DNA of 27,340 nt from a virus. Positions 19,722-27,057 of the stretch are shown here, piece after piece; the first letter of the stretch is position 1, and each line of letters opens with the position of its first letter. Both the position numbers and the translations under genes were made by a program. The stretch lies in the IMG/VR virus record IMGVR_UViG_3300049217_000056, positions 1 through 27,340 of that record, one strand, 5' to 3'. The notes below the pieces were generated by a model. That model made no database searches and had not been told where the DNA came from. It saw only the letters and a list, made by a program, of their open reading frames with translations.

Positions 19722-20024
19722 ATGCGCGATCTATTTCGAATAGGCCCCCTAGTGGTCAAATTTGACCCATCCCCGAAACCATTTCCAGGAGTGAAATTCT
19801 GCCAGGACTTATTCAAGCGCCTATGTCAAGTGGCACGCAGGCCTTGGTGTACGCACTGGCGCCACGAATGGATTGAGCACGAAAGACACTGGACTTATAG
19901 CTGCGCGGCGTGTGGCGGGCATACCATCGGCGGGGAGTCAGTGAAGCTTGAATATCTGCCCAAGGTGAATTGGAAGAAATACGATTGGGCAGCGTATAAC
20001 AAACGACACTCGCCTAAGTCTTAG
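19722..20024 (+). CDS. 100-residue Cys/His/Trp-rich protein
   Basis: The product starts MRDLFRIGPLVVKFDPSPKP and has WCTHWRHEWIEHERHWTYSC followed by AACGG: several His, Trp and three Cys in 30 residues, likely a small zinc finger. The ATG has AAAGGA eight nt upstream. Codons 11-26 are encoded by a start-associated element (copy C), and a GTG within it could be an alternative start (VKFCQDLFKRL). The C-terminal part (KLEYLPKVNWKKYDWAAYNK) is basic and aromatic. No family recognised. Confidence 0.7.
   Translation: MRDLFRIGPLVVKFDPSPKPFPGVKFCQDLFKRLCQVARRPWCTHWRHEWIEHERHWTYSCAACGGHTIGGESVKLEYLPKVNWKKYDWAAYNKRHSPKS
19752..19800 (+). repeat. Start-associated element, copy C
   Basis: GTGGTCAAATTTGACCC, then CCGAAACCATTTCCAGG and AGTGAAATTCTG match the other copies but lie inside the 19722 gene. 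GGTCAAATTTGACC is itself a palindrome. The shared stretch is about 48 nt. Confidence 0.6.
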
Positions 20025-20099
20025 ACAGTAACGCTCTAGTAAAATCAAATGGTTATCTATAGCACACGGCGTGCAATAGTAGCGAACAAGGAGAACAGA

Positions 20100-20315
20100 A
20101 TGCGAAAGAAGAATCAGGTGCCAGTGCTTTGCAAAGACAGTGCGGACACGGTAGCCGCTCGACTGAAGAAGGGCGTTGGACTGGACAAGGCCAAGTCCAT
20201 TTCGGATGGCTTCGCCAAGACTTTCAGCGTAGAGAACCAAACCGATCCATACGAAGGCGCCAAGCTTGGGCGATTCTGGACTCAGGTAAACAATATCTTA
20301 AAGAAGGAAAAGTAA
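20100..20315 (+). CDS. 71-residue basic protein, unknown function
   Basis: The product MRKKNQVPVLCKDSADTVAA is followed by RLKKGVGLDKAKSISDGFAK and an acidic/polar end with LGRFWTQVNNILKKEK. It is probably helical. AAGGAG lies six nt before the ATG, in a string (CAAGGAGAAC) also used before the lipoprotein gene at 21806. From here on the wording of the sequence changes back to that of the right arm. Two nt of overlap link it to the next gene (TAAATG). No family recognised. Confidence 0.72.
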   Translation: MRKKNQVPVLCKDSADTVAARLKKGVGLDKAKSISDGFAKTFSVENQTDPYEGAKLGRFWTQVNNILKKEK

Positions 20316-21203
20316 ATGAGCACGATCAAGGGTTTCAAGGCGATGAGTGCAGACATGGCCTGTAAAGGTTTCAAGTTCGAAGTTGGAAAAACCTACGAAA
20401 CAGACGCTTTAGCAATGTATTCAAAGGGGTTTCATTTTTGCGAAAACTTTTTCGACGTTTACAATTACTACCCCAGAGAATCGGCCACGATCGTCTGTGA
20501 AATCGAAGCACTGGGGGCGGTACAGAAAGAAGACGATAGGTCAGTCACCAACAGAATCAAAATTGTCAAGAAACTCAATGACAACGAGCTTCTAGAACTT
20601 TGGATTAAACGGACGAACAGCGGCAACAGGAACAGCGGCGACTGGAACAGCGGCTACGAGAACAGCGGCAACGGGAACAGCGGCAACAGGAACAGCGGCT
20701 ACGGGAACAGCGGCGACTGGAACAGCGGCGACTGGAACAGCGGCGACTGGAACAGCGGCTACGGGAACAGCGGCAACAGGAACAGCGGCGACTGGAACAG
20801 CGGCGACGGGAACAGCGGCTATTTTAATACAACCATCCCGATGTATTTGTTCAACAAGCCGTCTGATATGAAATATACCAAGGAATTCGAAGCTCGGATC
20901 AGGTCCTTGAAAGTCAAGCCAATTTTGGAATGGGTTTCTGAATCCGCGATGAGCGAAAAGGAAAAGACAGACTTTCCTTCCCACAAAACCACTGGCGGAT
21001 TCCTGCGAAAGACTGAGCGATACGACTGGCGATTCTTGACTGAAGAGGATAAGGCGTTTATCAAGTCGTTGCCCAATTTCGACGATGCCGTCTTCAGGCA
21101 AATCAGCGGCGTAAGTTTGTCGGACGACGTAGAAGTTGTGGTTAACGGCCAAACCAAGATGATTTCTAGGGCCAAGGCTAAAGAACTCGGACTAATTGAT
21201 TAA
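20316..21203 (+). CDS. DUF7666-like domain with NSG pentapeptide repeats
   Basis: A 295-residue protein in three parts. Residues 1-100 match a phage domain (DUF7666 pattern from memory): KGFKAMSADMACKGFKFEVG, TYETDALAMYSKGFHFCENF, VYNYYPRESATIVCEIEALG and NRIKIVKKLND. Residues ~101-170 are 14 pentapeptides, each NSG followed by two variable residues (DW, NR, YG, DG, YE, NG, YF), which form right-handed beta-helices in the related MPTR/pentapeptide-2 repeats. The rest is a charged alpha/beta tail. The 15-bp DNA repeats (20616-20825) keep the frame whatever their number, so repeat number can vary freely. Function unknown; possible surface or binding protein. Confidence 0.85.
   Translation: MSTIKGFKAMSADMACKGFKFEVGKTYETDALAMYSKGFHFCENFFDVYNYYPRESATIVCEIEALGAVQKEDDRSVTNRIKIVKKLNDNELLELWIKRTNSGNRNSGDWNSGYENSGNGNSGNRNSGYGNSGDWNSGDWNSGDWNSGYGNSGNRNSGDWNSGDGNSGYFNTTIPMYLFNKPSDMKYTKEFEARIRSLKVKPILEWVSESAMSEKEKTDFPSHKTTGGFLRKTERYDWRFLTEEDKAFIKSLPNFDDAVFRQISGVSLSDDVEVVVNGQTKMISRAKAKELGLID
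20616..20825 (+). repeat. 14 x 15-bp coding repeats
   Basis: Units of 15 bp beginning AACAGCGGC, with two variable codons, from 20616 to 20825. Their third positions are almost invariant, so they arose by recent slippage or unequal exchange. The unit length preserves the reading frame. Confidence 0.92.
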
Positions 21204-21217
21204 AACAAGGCTCTCCG

Positions 21218-21271
21218 CCGCCAGCATTGGTGTGTCCGTTCAGACAACCAAAAGCCATCGATGTTGGCGGC
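21218..21271 (+). promoter_or_regulatory. Long-range inverted repeat before a ribosome site
   Basis: GCCGCCAGCAT and ATGTTGGCGGC can pair over 11 positions with one G-U, enclosing about 32 nt. The second arm ends about 10 nt before the CCTGAAAGGA leading to the start at 21295. It could be a leader structure. No T-run follows. Confidence 0.35.
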
Positions 21272-21294
21272 CTCCCTCCTGAAAGGAATGGGTA

Positions 21295-21714
21295 ATGGGC
21301 TACAATTCAACTCTAATCGTTTTGAACGACGCACTTCATCAAATCAGTGAGGACAAGGATTTCGGCAAGAAAGTTGCAGACGCTATCTCGCATCTCCAAG
21401 TATCTCACGGAGAACAGGTCGGCATCCATTCAGGTGGGCATTGCAATGCGGCTACCGCCGTCGAATCTCACCATGCCGATGGTATCAAGCTGATCGCCAT
21501 TGGCGGTAACTGCGCACAAGACTTGGGATATGTGGGCGGCTACAGATCGTCACCGCTGGATATGCTCGAATCTCTCGCAGACAGCCTGGGTTATAGCGTC
21601 GTGAAAAAGAAAGTGAAAACGAAGTGTTCTGCGTGCAATGGCTCTGGTTATTACGACAACACTGGAAATCCGCCTTGCGGTTGCTGCAATGGCAAAGGAT
21701 TTACCACTGACTAA
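21295..21714 (+). CDS. Conserved phage protein with DnaJ-type zinc finger
   Basis: A 139-residue protein. The N-terminal part, MGYNSTLIVLNDALHQI followed by HLQVSHGEQVGIHSGG and KLIAIGGNCAQDLGYVGGYR, resembles a conserved hypothetical phage family (NSTLIVLNDALH..I). The C-terminal 30 residues are a DnaJ-like double knuckle: CSACNGSGYYD and CGCCNGKGF (CxxCxGxG pairs), which binds zinc. A role in binding unfolded or partner proteins is possible. AAAGGA precedes the ATG by nine nt. The stop lies in a 22-nt stretch repeated at 23063. Confidence 0.78.
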   Translation: MGYNSTLIVLNDALHQISEDKDFGKKVADAISHLQVSHGEQVGIHSGGHCNAATAVESHHADGIKLIAIGGNCAQDLGYVGGYRSSPLDMLESLADSLGYSVVKKKVKTKCSACNGSGYYDNTGNPPCGCCNGKGFTTD

Positions 21715-21805
21715 AAGTTCTACAGATATTTTTTGACTCACAGTAGTGTTTTCAACAGCTTGTAGCTGGCATAGCGGATGCAGTAGGTATAACCAAGGAG
21801 AACGT

Positions 21806-22552
21806 ATGAGAGACATGAAGCAGCAGACCAGGGATGCGGTGATTCTACTATTTATCGGTGCGGCCATCTGCATCGCAATCGGTGGCAGCGGATGCGGACA
21901 AGGGCCAAAGGGCGATCCTGGCTCCGTTGGCGCAGCTGGCGCGACAGGAGCTACCGGGCCTGCCGGGGCGGGCTATACGCCGCCTGCCGAGACGCCCCTA
22001 CAGACCTTGGTAGACGCAGAGAACACCTACCGCGAAGGCCTGGGACAGACGGCTTTGACGGCTGGCCTGAGTTGCAGCGTGCAACTTGTGGGCGCTGGAC
22101 AATGGCTCTCCAGTTCAAGCCCCGGCTACAGTGCAGCGCAAGGCGTTGTCACGGCACTTGCGGGTTCTACGAACTACACTTATTTGTACCTCACGAGTTT
22201 CAATCAGCCCGACAGCGCGAGCGGGCCGAACAATGAAATCCCCGTGCCCTTGCAACCCCTGTTCCAGGGACAGAACTACAAGATCAGCTGCTCGGGCCAA
22301 TATGTCGTGGCTGACACGGCCTACTACGATTTCGACGTGAACAGCGATGACGGCTCTATCCTGACTGTGGACGGCGCGCAAGTGGTCAACAACGATGGAA
22401 ACCACGCGATCACCGACAAGCAGGGCACCAAGTACCTACGTCAGGGCGTACACACCTTCAGTCTCTTGTACGCGCAGTCTGGCGGAGGCAACTTTGGCCT
22501 AGTGGTCAAGGTAAACGGTGCCCTAATCACTGGCGACGCCTGGTATCATTGA
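21806..22552 (+). CDS. Collagen-like lipoprotein with PA14 domain
   Basis: The product (248 residues) starts MRDMKQQTRDAVILLFIGAA with a hydrophobic signal helix ending IGGSGC, a weak lipobox with Cys at about residue 30. A short collagen-like stretch of Gly-x-y triplets follows (GPKGDPGSVGAAGATGATGP). Then a helical segment (TLVDAENTYREGLGQTALT), and C-terminally a PA14-like beta domain: NYKISCSGQYVVADTAYYDF, then SDDGSILTVDGAQVVNNDG and LRQGVHTFSLLY. PA14 domains bind glycans or mediate surface contact. The ATG chosen follows AAGGAG by four nt. It ends just before a strong terminator. It may coat the host surface (superinfection exclusion or lysogenic conversion), but that is inference. Confidence 0.8.
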   Translation: MRDMKQQTRDAVILLFIGAAICIAIGGSGCGQGPKGDPGSVGAAGATGATGPAGAGYTPPAETPLQTLVDAENTYREGLGQTALTAGLSCSVQLVGAGQWLSSSSPGYSAAQGVVTALAGSTNYTYLYLTSFNQPDSASGPNNEIPVPLQPLFQGQNYKISCSGQYVVADTAYYDFDVNSDDGSILTVDGAQVVNNDGNHAITDKQGTKYLRQGVHTFSLLYAQSGGGNFGLVVKVNGALITGDAWYH

Positions 22553-22593
22553 GTTACCCCCGCTGTCACGCAAACGCGTGATGGCACCCCTGG

Positions 22594-22626
22594 CCCCGCA
22601 CGCTTCCCCCGCGTGCGGGGTTTTTT
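22594..22626 (+). terminator. Rho-independent terminator of the lipoprotein gene
   Basis: CCCCGCACGC and GCGTGCGGGG form a perfect 10-bp stem with a 7-nt loop (TTCCCCC), followed by six T residues, 40 nt after the stop. A smaller hairpin (TCACGC/GCGTGA at 22566-22581) precedes it. Confidence 0.95.
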
Positions 22627-22653
22627 AAAGGGGTATCGGGCAGCTTCAAAGCT

Positions 22654-22779
22654 TTGGACGCTCCCAAGCTAGCCCAATGCGCTATAAACGATGGTTACAG
22701 GGCGGTGCAGGTCGAACCAAATGCATGGGCAAATGCCGATGATAATGCGAGAGAGGAACTGATCGAAATCAATTTCTAA
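22654..22779 (+). CDS. 41-residue fragment, unknown function
   Basis: A frame open upstream into the terminator but with only a TTG at 22654-22656 as start. The product DAPKLAQCAINDGYRAVQVE then PNAWANADDNAREELIEINF has protein-like composition, so it may be a real small gene or the remnant of a longer one. AAAGGGG lies about 20 nt before the TTG, too far for normal use. It is followed by the frameshifted gene at 22807. Confidence 0.35.
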   Translation: MDAPKLAQCAINDGYRAVQVEPNAWANADDNAREELIEINF

Positions 22780-22806
22780 ATCAATTTCTGAGTGGAGAAA
22801 AGCACT

Positions 22807-23116
22807 ATGAAATTCTGTCACATTCTCCATATAAATTCCAAAGAAATCGAAGTCTTGTTGCGTGCGCTGACTATGTATAAGGCTCACGTAGACAAGATGT
22901 GGGAAACAAAAAGACTTCTCACCATTCGGCACCTCATTCCCTCAATATCGCTGCAAAGTCATCAACATGCTGCAAGTCATGGAAGAAATTAAGAATCTTC
23001 CCAAGCCCACCGCAAGCGAACAGGGCCAGATGACCAAGGAACTGTATAAGGAATTGACAACGACTGAAAGTTCTACAGACATTTCTAAGCCCGATCCAAA
23101 AGAATCAAGCTGTTAG
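22807..23116 (+). pseudogene. Small phage protein split by a +1 frameshift
   Basis: The first part starts MKFCHILHINSKEIEVLLRA and reads LTMYKAHVDKMW, with GGAG 13 nt before the ATG (22807). In this frame the translation then loses sense (IRHLIPSISLQSHQHAA) and ends at 22992. One base over, from about 22890 on, a sensible continuation runs GKQKDFSPFGTSFPQYRCKV, then INMLQVMEEIKNLPKPTASE and on to KPDPKESSC and TAG at 23116. The change point is at or near GTGGGAAACAAAAAG. The total open length is 310 nt, one more than a multiple of three. It is either a sequencing error, a recent mutation or a +1 recoding event. Confidence 0.6.
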
Positions 23117-23257
23117 CGCTGGCACAACGGCTGCAACTACTAGTCACCACGTACCAAGAGATCGCAGGTAGTTTCTGACTGCCTGCGGGTGCTGACCGGG
23201 CGATAGGGCTAGTCCGGTGAAAAAGCCCCATTTAACAGGGTAATCAAAGGGAAACAC

Positions 23258-25345
23258 ATGAGAATCGAAGGTCATACCAATAGTCTCGAAACCAATGTCG
23301 AAGGCGAGCGCCAGGAGTTTGGCATCGGCAACGCCAGCAAGATCATCAAGATCCTGCGAGATTATCTGTATAAGAACAAGGTGCAGACGCTTGTTCAGGA
23401 ATACATTTGCAACGCTCGCGATGCAATGCGCGAAGTTGGCAAGGGAAACCAATTCGAGATCACGGTGCCCACGAAGCTGAGCCCTGTGTTCAAGGTCCGC
23501 GACTTCGGGCCAGGCATCACGCCGGACAGAATGAAGAACGTCTTCATCATGTATGGATCGAGCACGAAAACCAACACGAATTCGCAGACTGGCGGCTTCG
23601 GCATTGGCGCAAAGAGCGCTTGGGCGTACACCGATTCATTCATGGTCGTGACGGTTGTTGACGGCACACGCCGCACCTATGCGGCGCACGTCGGCTCCAA
23701 CGATAATGGTCGATTGGATTTGCTGTCCACCGAGGAAACCAAAGAGGCGAACGGCACAGAAATCCAAGTGGCTGTGCAGCCCTACGACGTTGATGAGTTT
23801 CGCCGCGCCGTGTTTCGTGCGACCTATTTTTGGGTCGATAAGCCCACGTTCAAGGGAGAACTACATCCCCCGACGCTTGTCAGAGGCGAAGTGGTTAGCG
23901 ATCTTGTAGAAGTGATCGACCGTGACCTATTGCCCGAATACGTTCGGATGGGTCACTACGGTGACGAACTTCTCGCAGTCATCGACGGCATTCCGTATGT
24001 GATTTCAGGCGATCTTACCCGCAAGATCAAGAGCCTGCCTAAGCTCAACACGATCTGCAAGGGCGAAGTGATTCTGCACTTCGGCAATGGCGTGGTGGGC
24101 GTATCAGCCAGCCGCGAGTCAATCGACGATGGTACGCAGACGCAGCAAGGCCTTGAGAAATTGGCCGCCAAAGGCTTGCTCCAGGTTCAGACGCACATTT
24201 CGGACGCCTTCAACAAGGTGACAACCAATGCGGAATACTTGCAGACCTACAGCAAGCTGTCCAAGCTGTTCGATACGGACAAGTATGCGAAGTTCGGAGT
24301 GTATTCGATCAAGCATGGCGCCGTACTGAGCCCGTTGCTCAAGAAGGTCCGCCTGACTGTGGTTCACTGCCTGAACAGGCGTGGACACCGCATTCAGAAA
24401 GTGACCAAAACCGAATTGACAGAAGCGAAAAAAGAGATCCAGATTAAGGACTTGAACCATCTCTTCTACAACACTTCGCCTGAAACCAAGATTCAGCAAA
24501 ACAAGCGTGTCCGGGCGTACATGGAAGAGAATACCACGCTCGTGCTCATCGAGCCCTTGCTGGTCATCGAGTATAAGGATGCCAAGGATCAAGACGGCAA
24601 GGATATCAGAGTCGAATCGAACCGTTACCTTGATACCGCTTCATACGATCAGGTTGTCAAGGACTTGTCCGCCAGGAGTTTCCAGAGCATCACGTATGTC
24701 GAGGAGCCCAAGGTCAAGAAGGCCAAGACGAAGCGTGAGGATGCTGCGATCTGCCTGCACACCATGGACAGGAACCGGCACAGCTATACAACGATGGCCA
24801 CAAACAACCAGACGTGGCTGTACGTTCATCTGTGCGATGGCATGTGGCCCCAGGGCTTGAACAAGAACATCTTGGATGAGCTTGATACCTACCTCAAGGC
24901 CGACAGCGGCCTGCGTATCTGTGGCCTTGCGGAACGCGCCATGAAAATGGTCAAGGGCGACAAAAACTTCTCGCCCCTTGAGGATTGGCTTAAGGCTTAC
25001 AAGCCGTCTAAGGACTCGGTTACACGAGTGAAATACGACATGGCGAGGAACAATGAATCGGTGGAACTCATCAAAAGGCTCAAGGATATCAAAGATCCTT
25101 TTCTTGTTTACATGGTGGGCGAATACGGTAGCTTGAAATCAAAGGTGGGCCGTGTACCTGAGATTTTGGCTGAAAAGATCAGGGCTACCAAAGAAGTCAA
25201 GGACTTCGTTGCCTTGGATAAAAAGCTTGGCAAGGTCATGAATTCTGAGTACCCCTTGGTCGATGAATTGAAGTACAGCCAAAACAAAGCTGAAATCGTT
25301 TTTTACGTCAACGCAAAGTTCGCAAGCAAGAAGGGAAAGAAATAA
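23258..25345 (+). CDS. rIIA: RIIA-like protein with GHKL ATPase domain
   Basis: The product has 695 residues, close to T4 RIIA. The N-terminal ATPase of the GHKL type is complete: E48-x-x-x-N52 in EYICNARDAMRE, D82-F-G-P-G in the G1 box (VRDFGPGI), and GGFGIGAKSAW (113-123) as the G2 lid. The rest is a long helical body with a basic end (NAKFASKKGKK). RIIA and RIIB of T4-like phages are membrane-associated, affect lysis timing and counter the RexAB defence. AAAGGG lies six nt before the ATG. The RIIB homologue starts directly after the stop, so they share an operon. Confidence 0.92.
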   Translation: MRIEGHTNSLETNVEGERQEFGIGNASKIIKILRDYLYKNKVQTLVQEYICNARDAMREVGKGNQFEITVPTKLSPVFKVRDFGPGITPDRMKNVFIMYGSSTKTNTNSQTGGFGIGAKSAWAYTDSFMVVTVVDGTRRTYAAHVGSNDNGRLDLLSTEETKEANGTEIQVAVQPYDVDEFRRAVFRATYFWVDKPTFKGELHPPTLVRGEVVSDLVEVIDRDLLPEYVRMGHYGDELLAVIDGIPYVISGDLTRKIKSLPKLNTICKGEVILHFGNGVVGVSASRESIDDGTQTQQGLEKLAAKGLLQVQTHISDAFNKVTTNAEYLQTYSKLSKLFDTDKYAKFGVYSIKHGAVLSPLLKKVRLTVVHCLNRRGHRIQKVTKTELTEAKKEIQIKDLNHLFYNTSPETKIQQNKRVRAYMEENTTLVLIEPLLVIEYKDAKDQDGKDIRVESNRYLDTASYDQVVKDLSARSFQSITYVEEPKVKKAKTKREDAAICLHTMDRNRHSYTTMATNNQTWLYVHLCDGMWPQGLNKNILDELDTYLKADSGLRICGLAERAMKMVKGDKNFSPLEDWLKAYKPSKDSVTRVKYDMARNNESVELIKRLKDIKDPFLVYMVGEYGSLKSKVGRVPEILAEKIRATKEVKDFVALDKKLGKVMNSEYPLVDELKYSQNKAEIVFYVNAKFASKKGKK

Positions 25346-25346
25346 A

Positions 25347-26201
25347 ATGTCAGTCAAGTATCTGGTTTTGGAAAGTTCGATCATTCTCAACTACGACGGC
25401 AAGCGCGTGCTTGTTCCGAGCGGCGACCGTCGGTACGAAGGAGTCCTTGAGGCGATTCGCGCCAAGGATTTCGACAGTATCCCCGCCATCGTGGAAGTGG
25501 AACGAGGCTTCGAGGGATCTGCGATCGAATTGCGGGATGGCATCCTGTACGATGGCGACGAACCGTTGCCCACCGAACTGAACGATCGAATCCTGAAGTA
25601 CAAGGATCTGCGCCTTGACTACGATTCATTGCTCAATTTCTGGGAAAAGCTCAAGAAGAATCCCTCTTTCAAGGCCAGGCAAATGCTGTTCCATTTCCTG
25701 TCCCACAACGGACATCCGATCACCGAGGAAGGCGATTTCATTGCCTATCGCGGTGTTACCCAGGACTTCAAGGATAAGCATACGGGCAAGTTTGACAATA
25801 GCCCCGGCGCCGTCTGTGAAATGGAGAGACGCCAAGTGGACGATGATCCGAACAAGACGTGCTCGGCTGGCCTGCACGTTGCGTCATTCGACTATGCAAG
25901 GGACTTCGGCCCCAGGCTGGTCGAAGTGAAGGTCAACCCTGAGGATGTGGTTTGCGTTCCTGTGGACTACGACGGGACCAAGATGCGTACCTGCAAGTTC
26001 GAGGTTGTCCAGGAGTGCGCCGCTATCCGCGAGGAGCTTGTGTACGGCAAGGCCGACACGAAGCCTGTCACCGAAACGGATGACGATGAGCAAGAGGAAG
26101 AAGAATGCGAGGCAGAGGATGGCGAGTGCATTGTCTGTGGCTTCGAGAACGAGCCAGGATCGAAATTCTGCAACGATTGCGGCTCTGACGATATCGCATA
26201 A
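25347..26201 (+). CDS. rIIB: RIIB-like protein with C-terminal zinc ribbon
   Basis: A 284-residue protein. Residues ~100-230 show the RIIB conserved core: LFHFLSHNGHPITEEGDFIA, YRGVTQDFKDKHTGKFDNSP, VCEMERRQVDDDPNKTCSAG, LHVASFDYARDFG, VEVKVNPEDVVCVPVDYDG and KMRTCKFEVV. After an acidic linker (TDDDEQEEEECEAEDGE) the last 25 residues form a zinc ribbon (CIVCGF and CNDCG, a CX2C-X10-CX2C pattern) not usual for T4 RIIB. The start lies one base after the RIIA stop. RIIB works together with RIIA. Confidence 0.9.
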   Translation: MSVKYLVLESSIILNYDGKRVLVPSGDRRYEGVLEAIRAKDFDSIPAIVEVERGFEGSAIELRDGILYDGDEPLPTELNDRILKYKDLRLDYDSLLNFWEKLKKNPSFKARQMLFHFLSHNGHPITEEGDFIAYRGVTQDFKDKHTGKFDNSPGAVCEMERRQVDDDPNKTCSAGLHVASFDYARDFGPRLVEVKVNPEDVVCVPVDYDGTKMRTCKFEVVQECAAIREELVYGKADTKPVTETDDDEQEEEECEAEDGECIVCGFENEPGSKFCNDCGSDDIA

Positions 26202-26215
26202 CCGAAAGGAAACAT

Positions 26216-26488
26216 ATGACTCTCAAGAACAAGTATCCCCAGGATGGTCGCAAGGTGTTCGTGCGGTATGGAAACCGCAAGCTGTACGATATCGAAACCT
26301 CGAAGTACACGACGGTCGCAGCCGTCGCCAAGCTACCGCTCGGCAGCTTCGTGGTCTACGATCACACTTCCAAAGAGGACATTACGAACGATGTTCTTCT
26401 CAGTGCCCTGAACACGCACTTCTCAAACAATATCGAGGCTTTCGAGACCGTCAAGGCTGACCTCGTTACCCGGTTTCTCCAGAACTGA
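26216..26488 (+). CDS. PhaR N-terminal domain-like protein
   Basis: A 90-residue protein that corresponds to the DNA-binding N-terminal domain of PHA/PHB synthesis repressors (PhaR): VRYGNRKLYDIETSKYTTVA, then VAKLPLGSFVVYDHTSKEDI and TNDVLLSAL match the RKLYDT..S.Y.T....A......G..F.V.D..T.EDIT...L pattern. It is followed only by a short helix, so the C-terminal part of PhaR is absent. In bacteria PhaR represses PHA granule genes. A phage copy could act on host carbon storage or as an own repressor. AAAGGA precedes the ATG. Confidence 0.8.
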   Translation: MTLKNKYPQDGRKVFVRYGNRKLYDIETSKYTTVAAVAKLPLGSFVVYDHTSKEDITNDVLLSALNTHFSNNIEAFETVKADLVTRFLQN

Positions 26489-26499
26489 AAGGAAAGCAA

Positions 26500-26901
26500 A
26501 TGAAAAAGTCCAAGATGAAAGCATGGGTTAAAGCCCTTCGTTCCGGCAAGTTCAAGCAGGCCACTGGCGCCTTGATTGCTACGGAAGAGGATGACGACGG
26601 CAATTGTCTGGGTCAGCTCGGACACTGCTGTCTGGGAGTATTGGCACAGACTTCAAGAGTGGCCAAATTCAAGCTTATCGGAACTGAATTGCTCCCGCAT
26701 GACACGCTAAACCGCTGCGGTATTCGTACCAATGACGGTCAGCCTCTCGACGAGAACGGGATCGAATTTACCATCAAGGGCGAAAAGAAATATTTCGAGA
26801 GCCTTGCGGTGGCCAATGACGAGGGCATCACTTTCAAGCGTATCGCCCCGGTGGATCGAAAAGAACTACAAGCGTCTGTAGTTTCCAGGAGTGAATTTTA
26901 G
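26500..26901 (+). CDS. Conserved phage protein, unknown function
   Basis: A 133-residue protein with KAWVKALRSGKFKQATGALI near the N-terminus and GHCCLGVLAQTS next, a combination (W..ALRSG.Y.Q..G.L and CCLGVL) seen in a common phage protein of unknown function. The rest is a mixed domain with IRTNDGQPLDENGIEF and a long SFKRIAPV strand. AAAGGA lies seven nt before the ATG. The end includes part of an AGGAGTGAATTTT ribosome site used by the next gene. Confidence 0.75.
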   Translation: MKKSKMKAWVKALRSGKFKQATGALIATEEDDDGNCLGQLGHCCLGVLAQTSRVAKFKLIGTELLPHDTLNRCGIRTNDGQPLDENGIEFTIKGEKKYFESLAVANDEGITFKRIAPVDRKELQASVVSRSEF

Positions 26902-27057
26902 ATGAAAACACTACGTGTAATGGTAATGGTTGAGATCCGCGCAGACGAGGACGATGAGGATGCGGTGCGCGAAGCTGTGAAGGATGCTCTACAGGAGGCG
27001 ATCGACGATGACTCGGTTGACTTCTCTGTAGAGGAATCAGAGGACGAGCTAGGATGA
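26902..27057 (+). CDS. 51-residue very acidic protein
   Basis: The product MKTLRVMVMVEIRADEDDED followed by AVREAVKDALQEAIDDDSVD and FSVEESEDELG is strongly acidic, with one short beta strand and a helix. The ribosome site is CCAGGAGTGAATTTTAG, the same as in the start-associated elements. ATGA overlap with the next gene supports it. Such acidic small proteins can mimic DNA or bind basic partners; unproven. Confidence 0.7.
   Translation: MKTLRVMVMVEIRADEDDEDAVREAVKDALQEAIDDDSVDFSVEESEDELG

Noticed and set aside
20592-21152. A leftward frame with AVPVA repeats
   Set aside because: It is the reverse translation of the 15-bp NSG repeats.
22885-22900. Programmed -1 frameshift at GGGAAAC
   Set aside because: The heptamer is not in the required phase and the frame change needed is +1.
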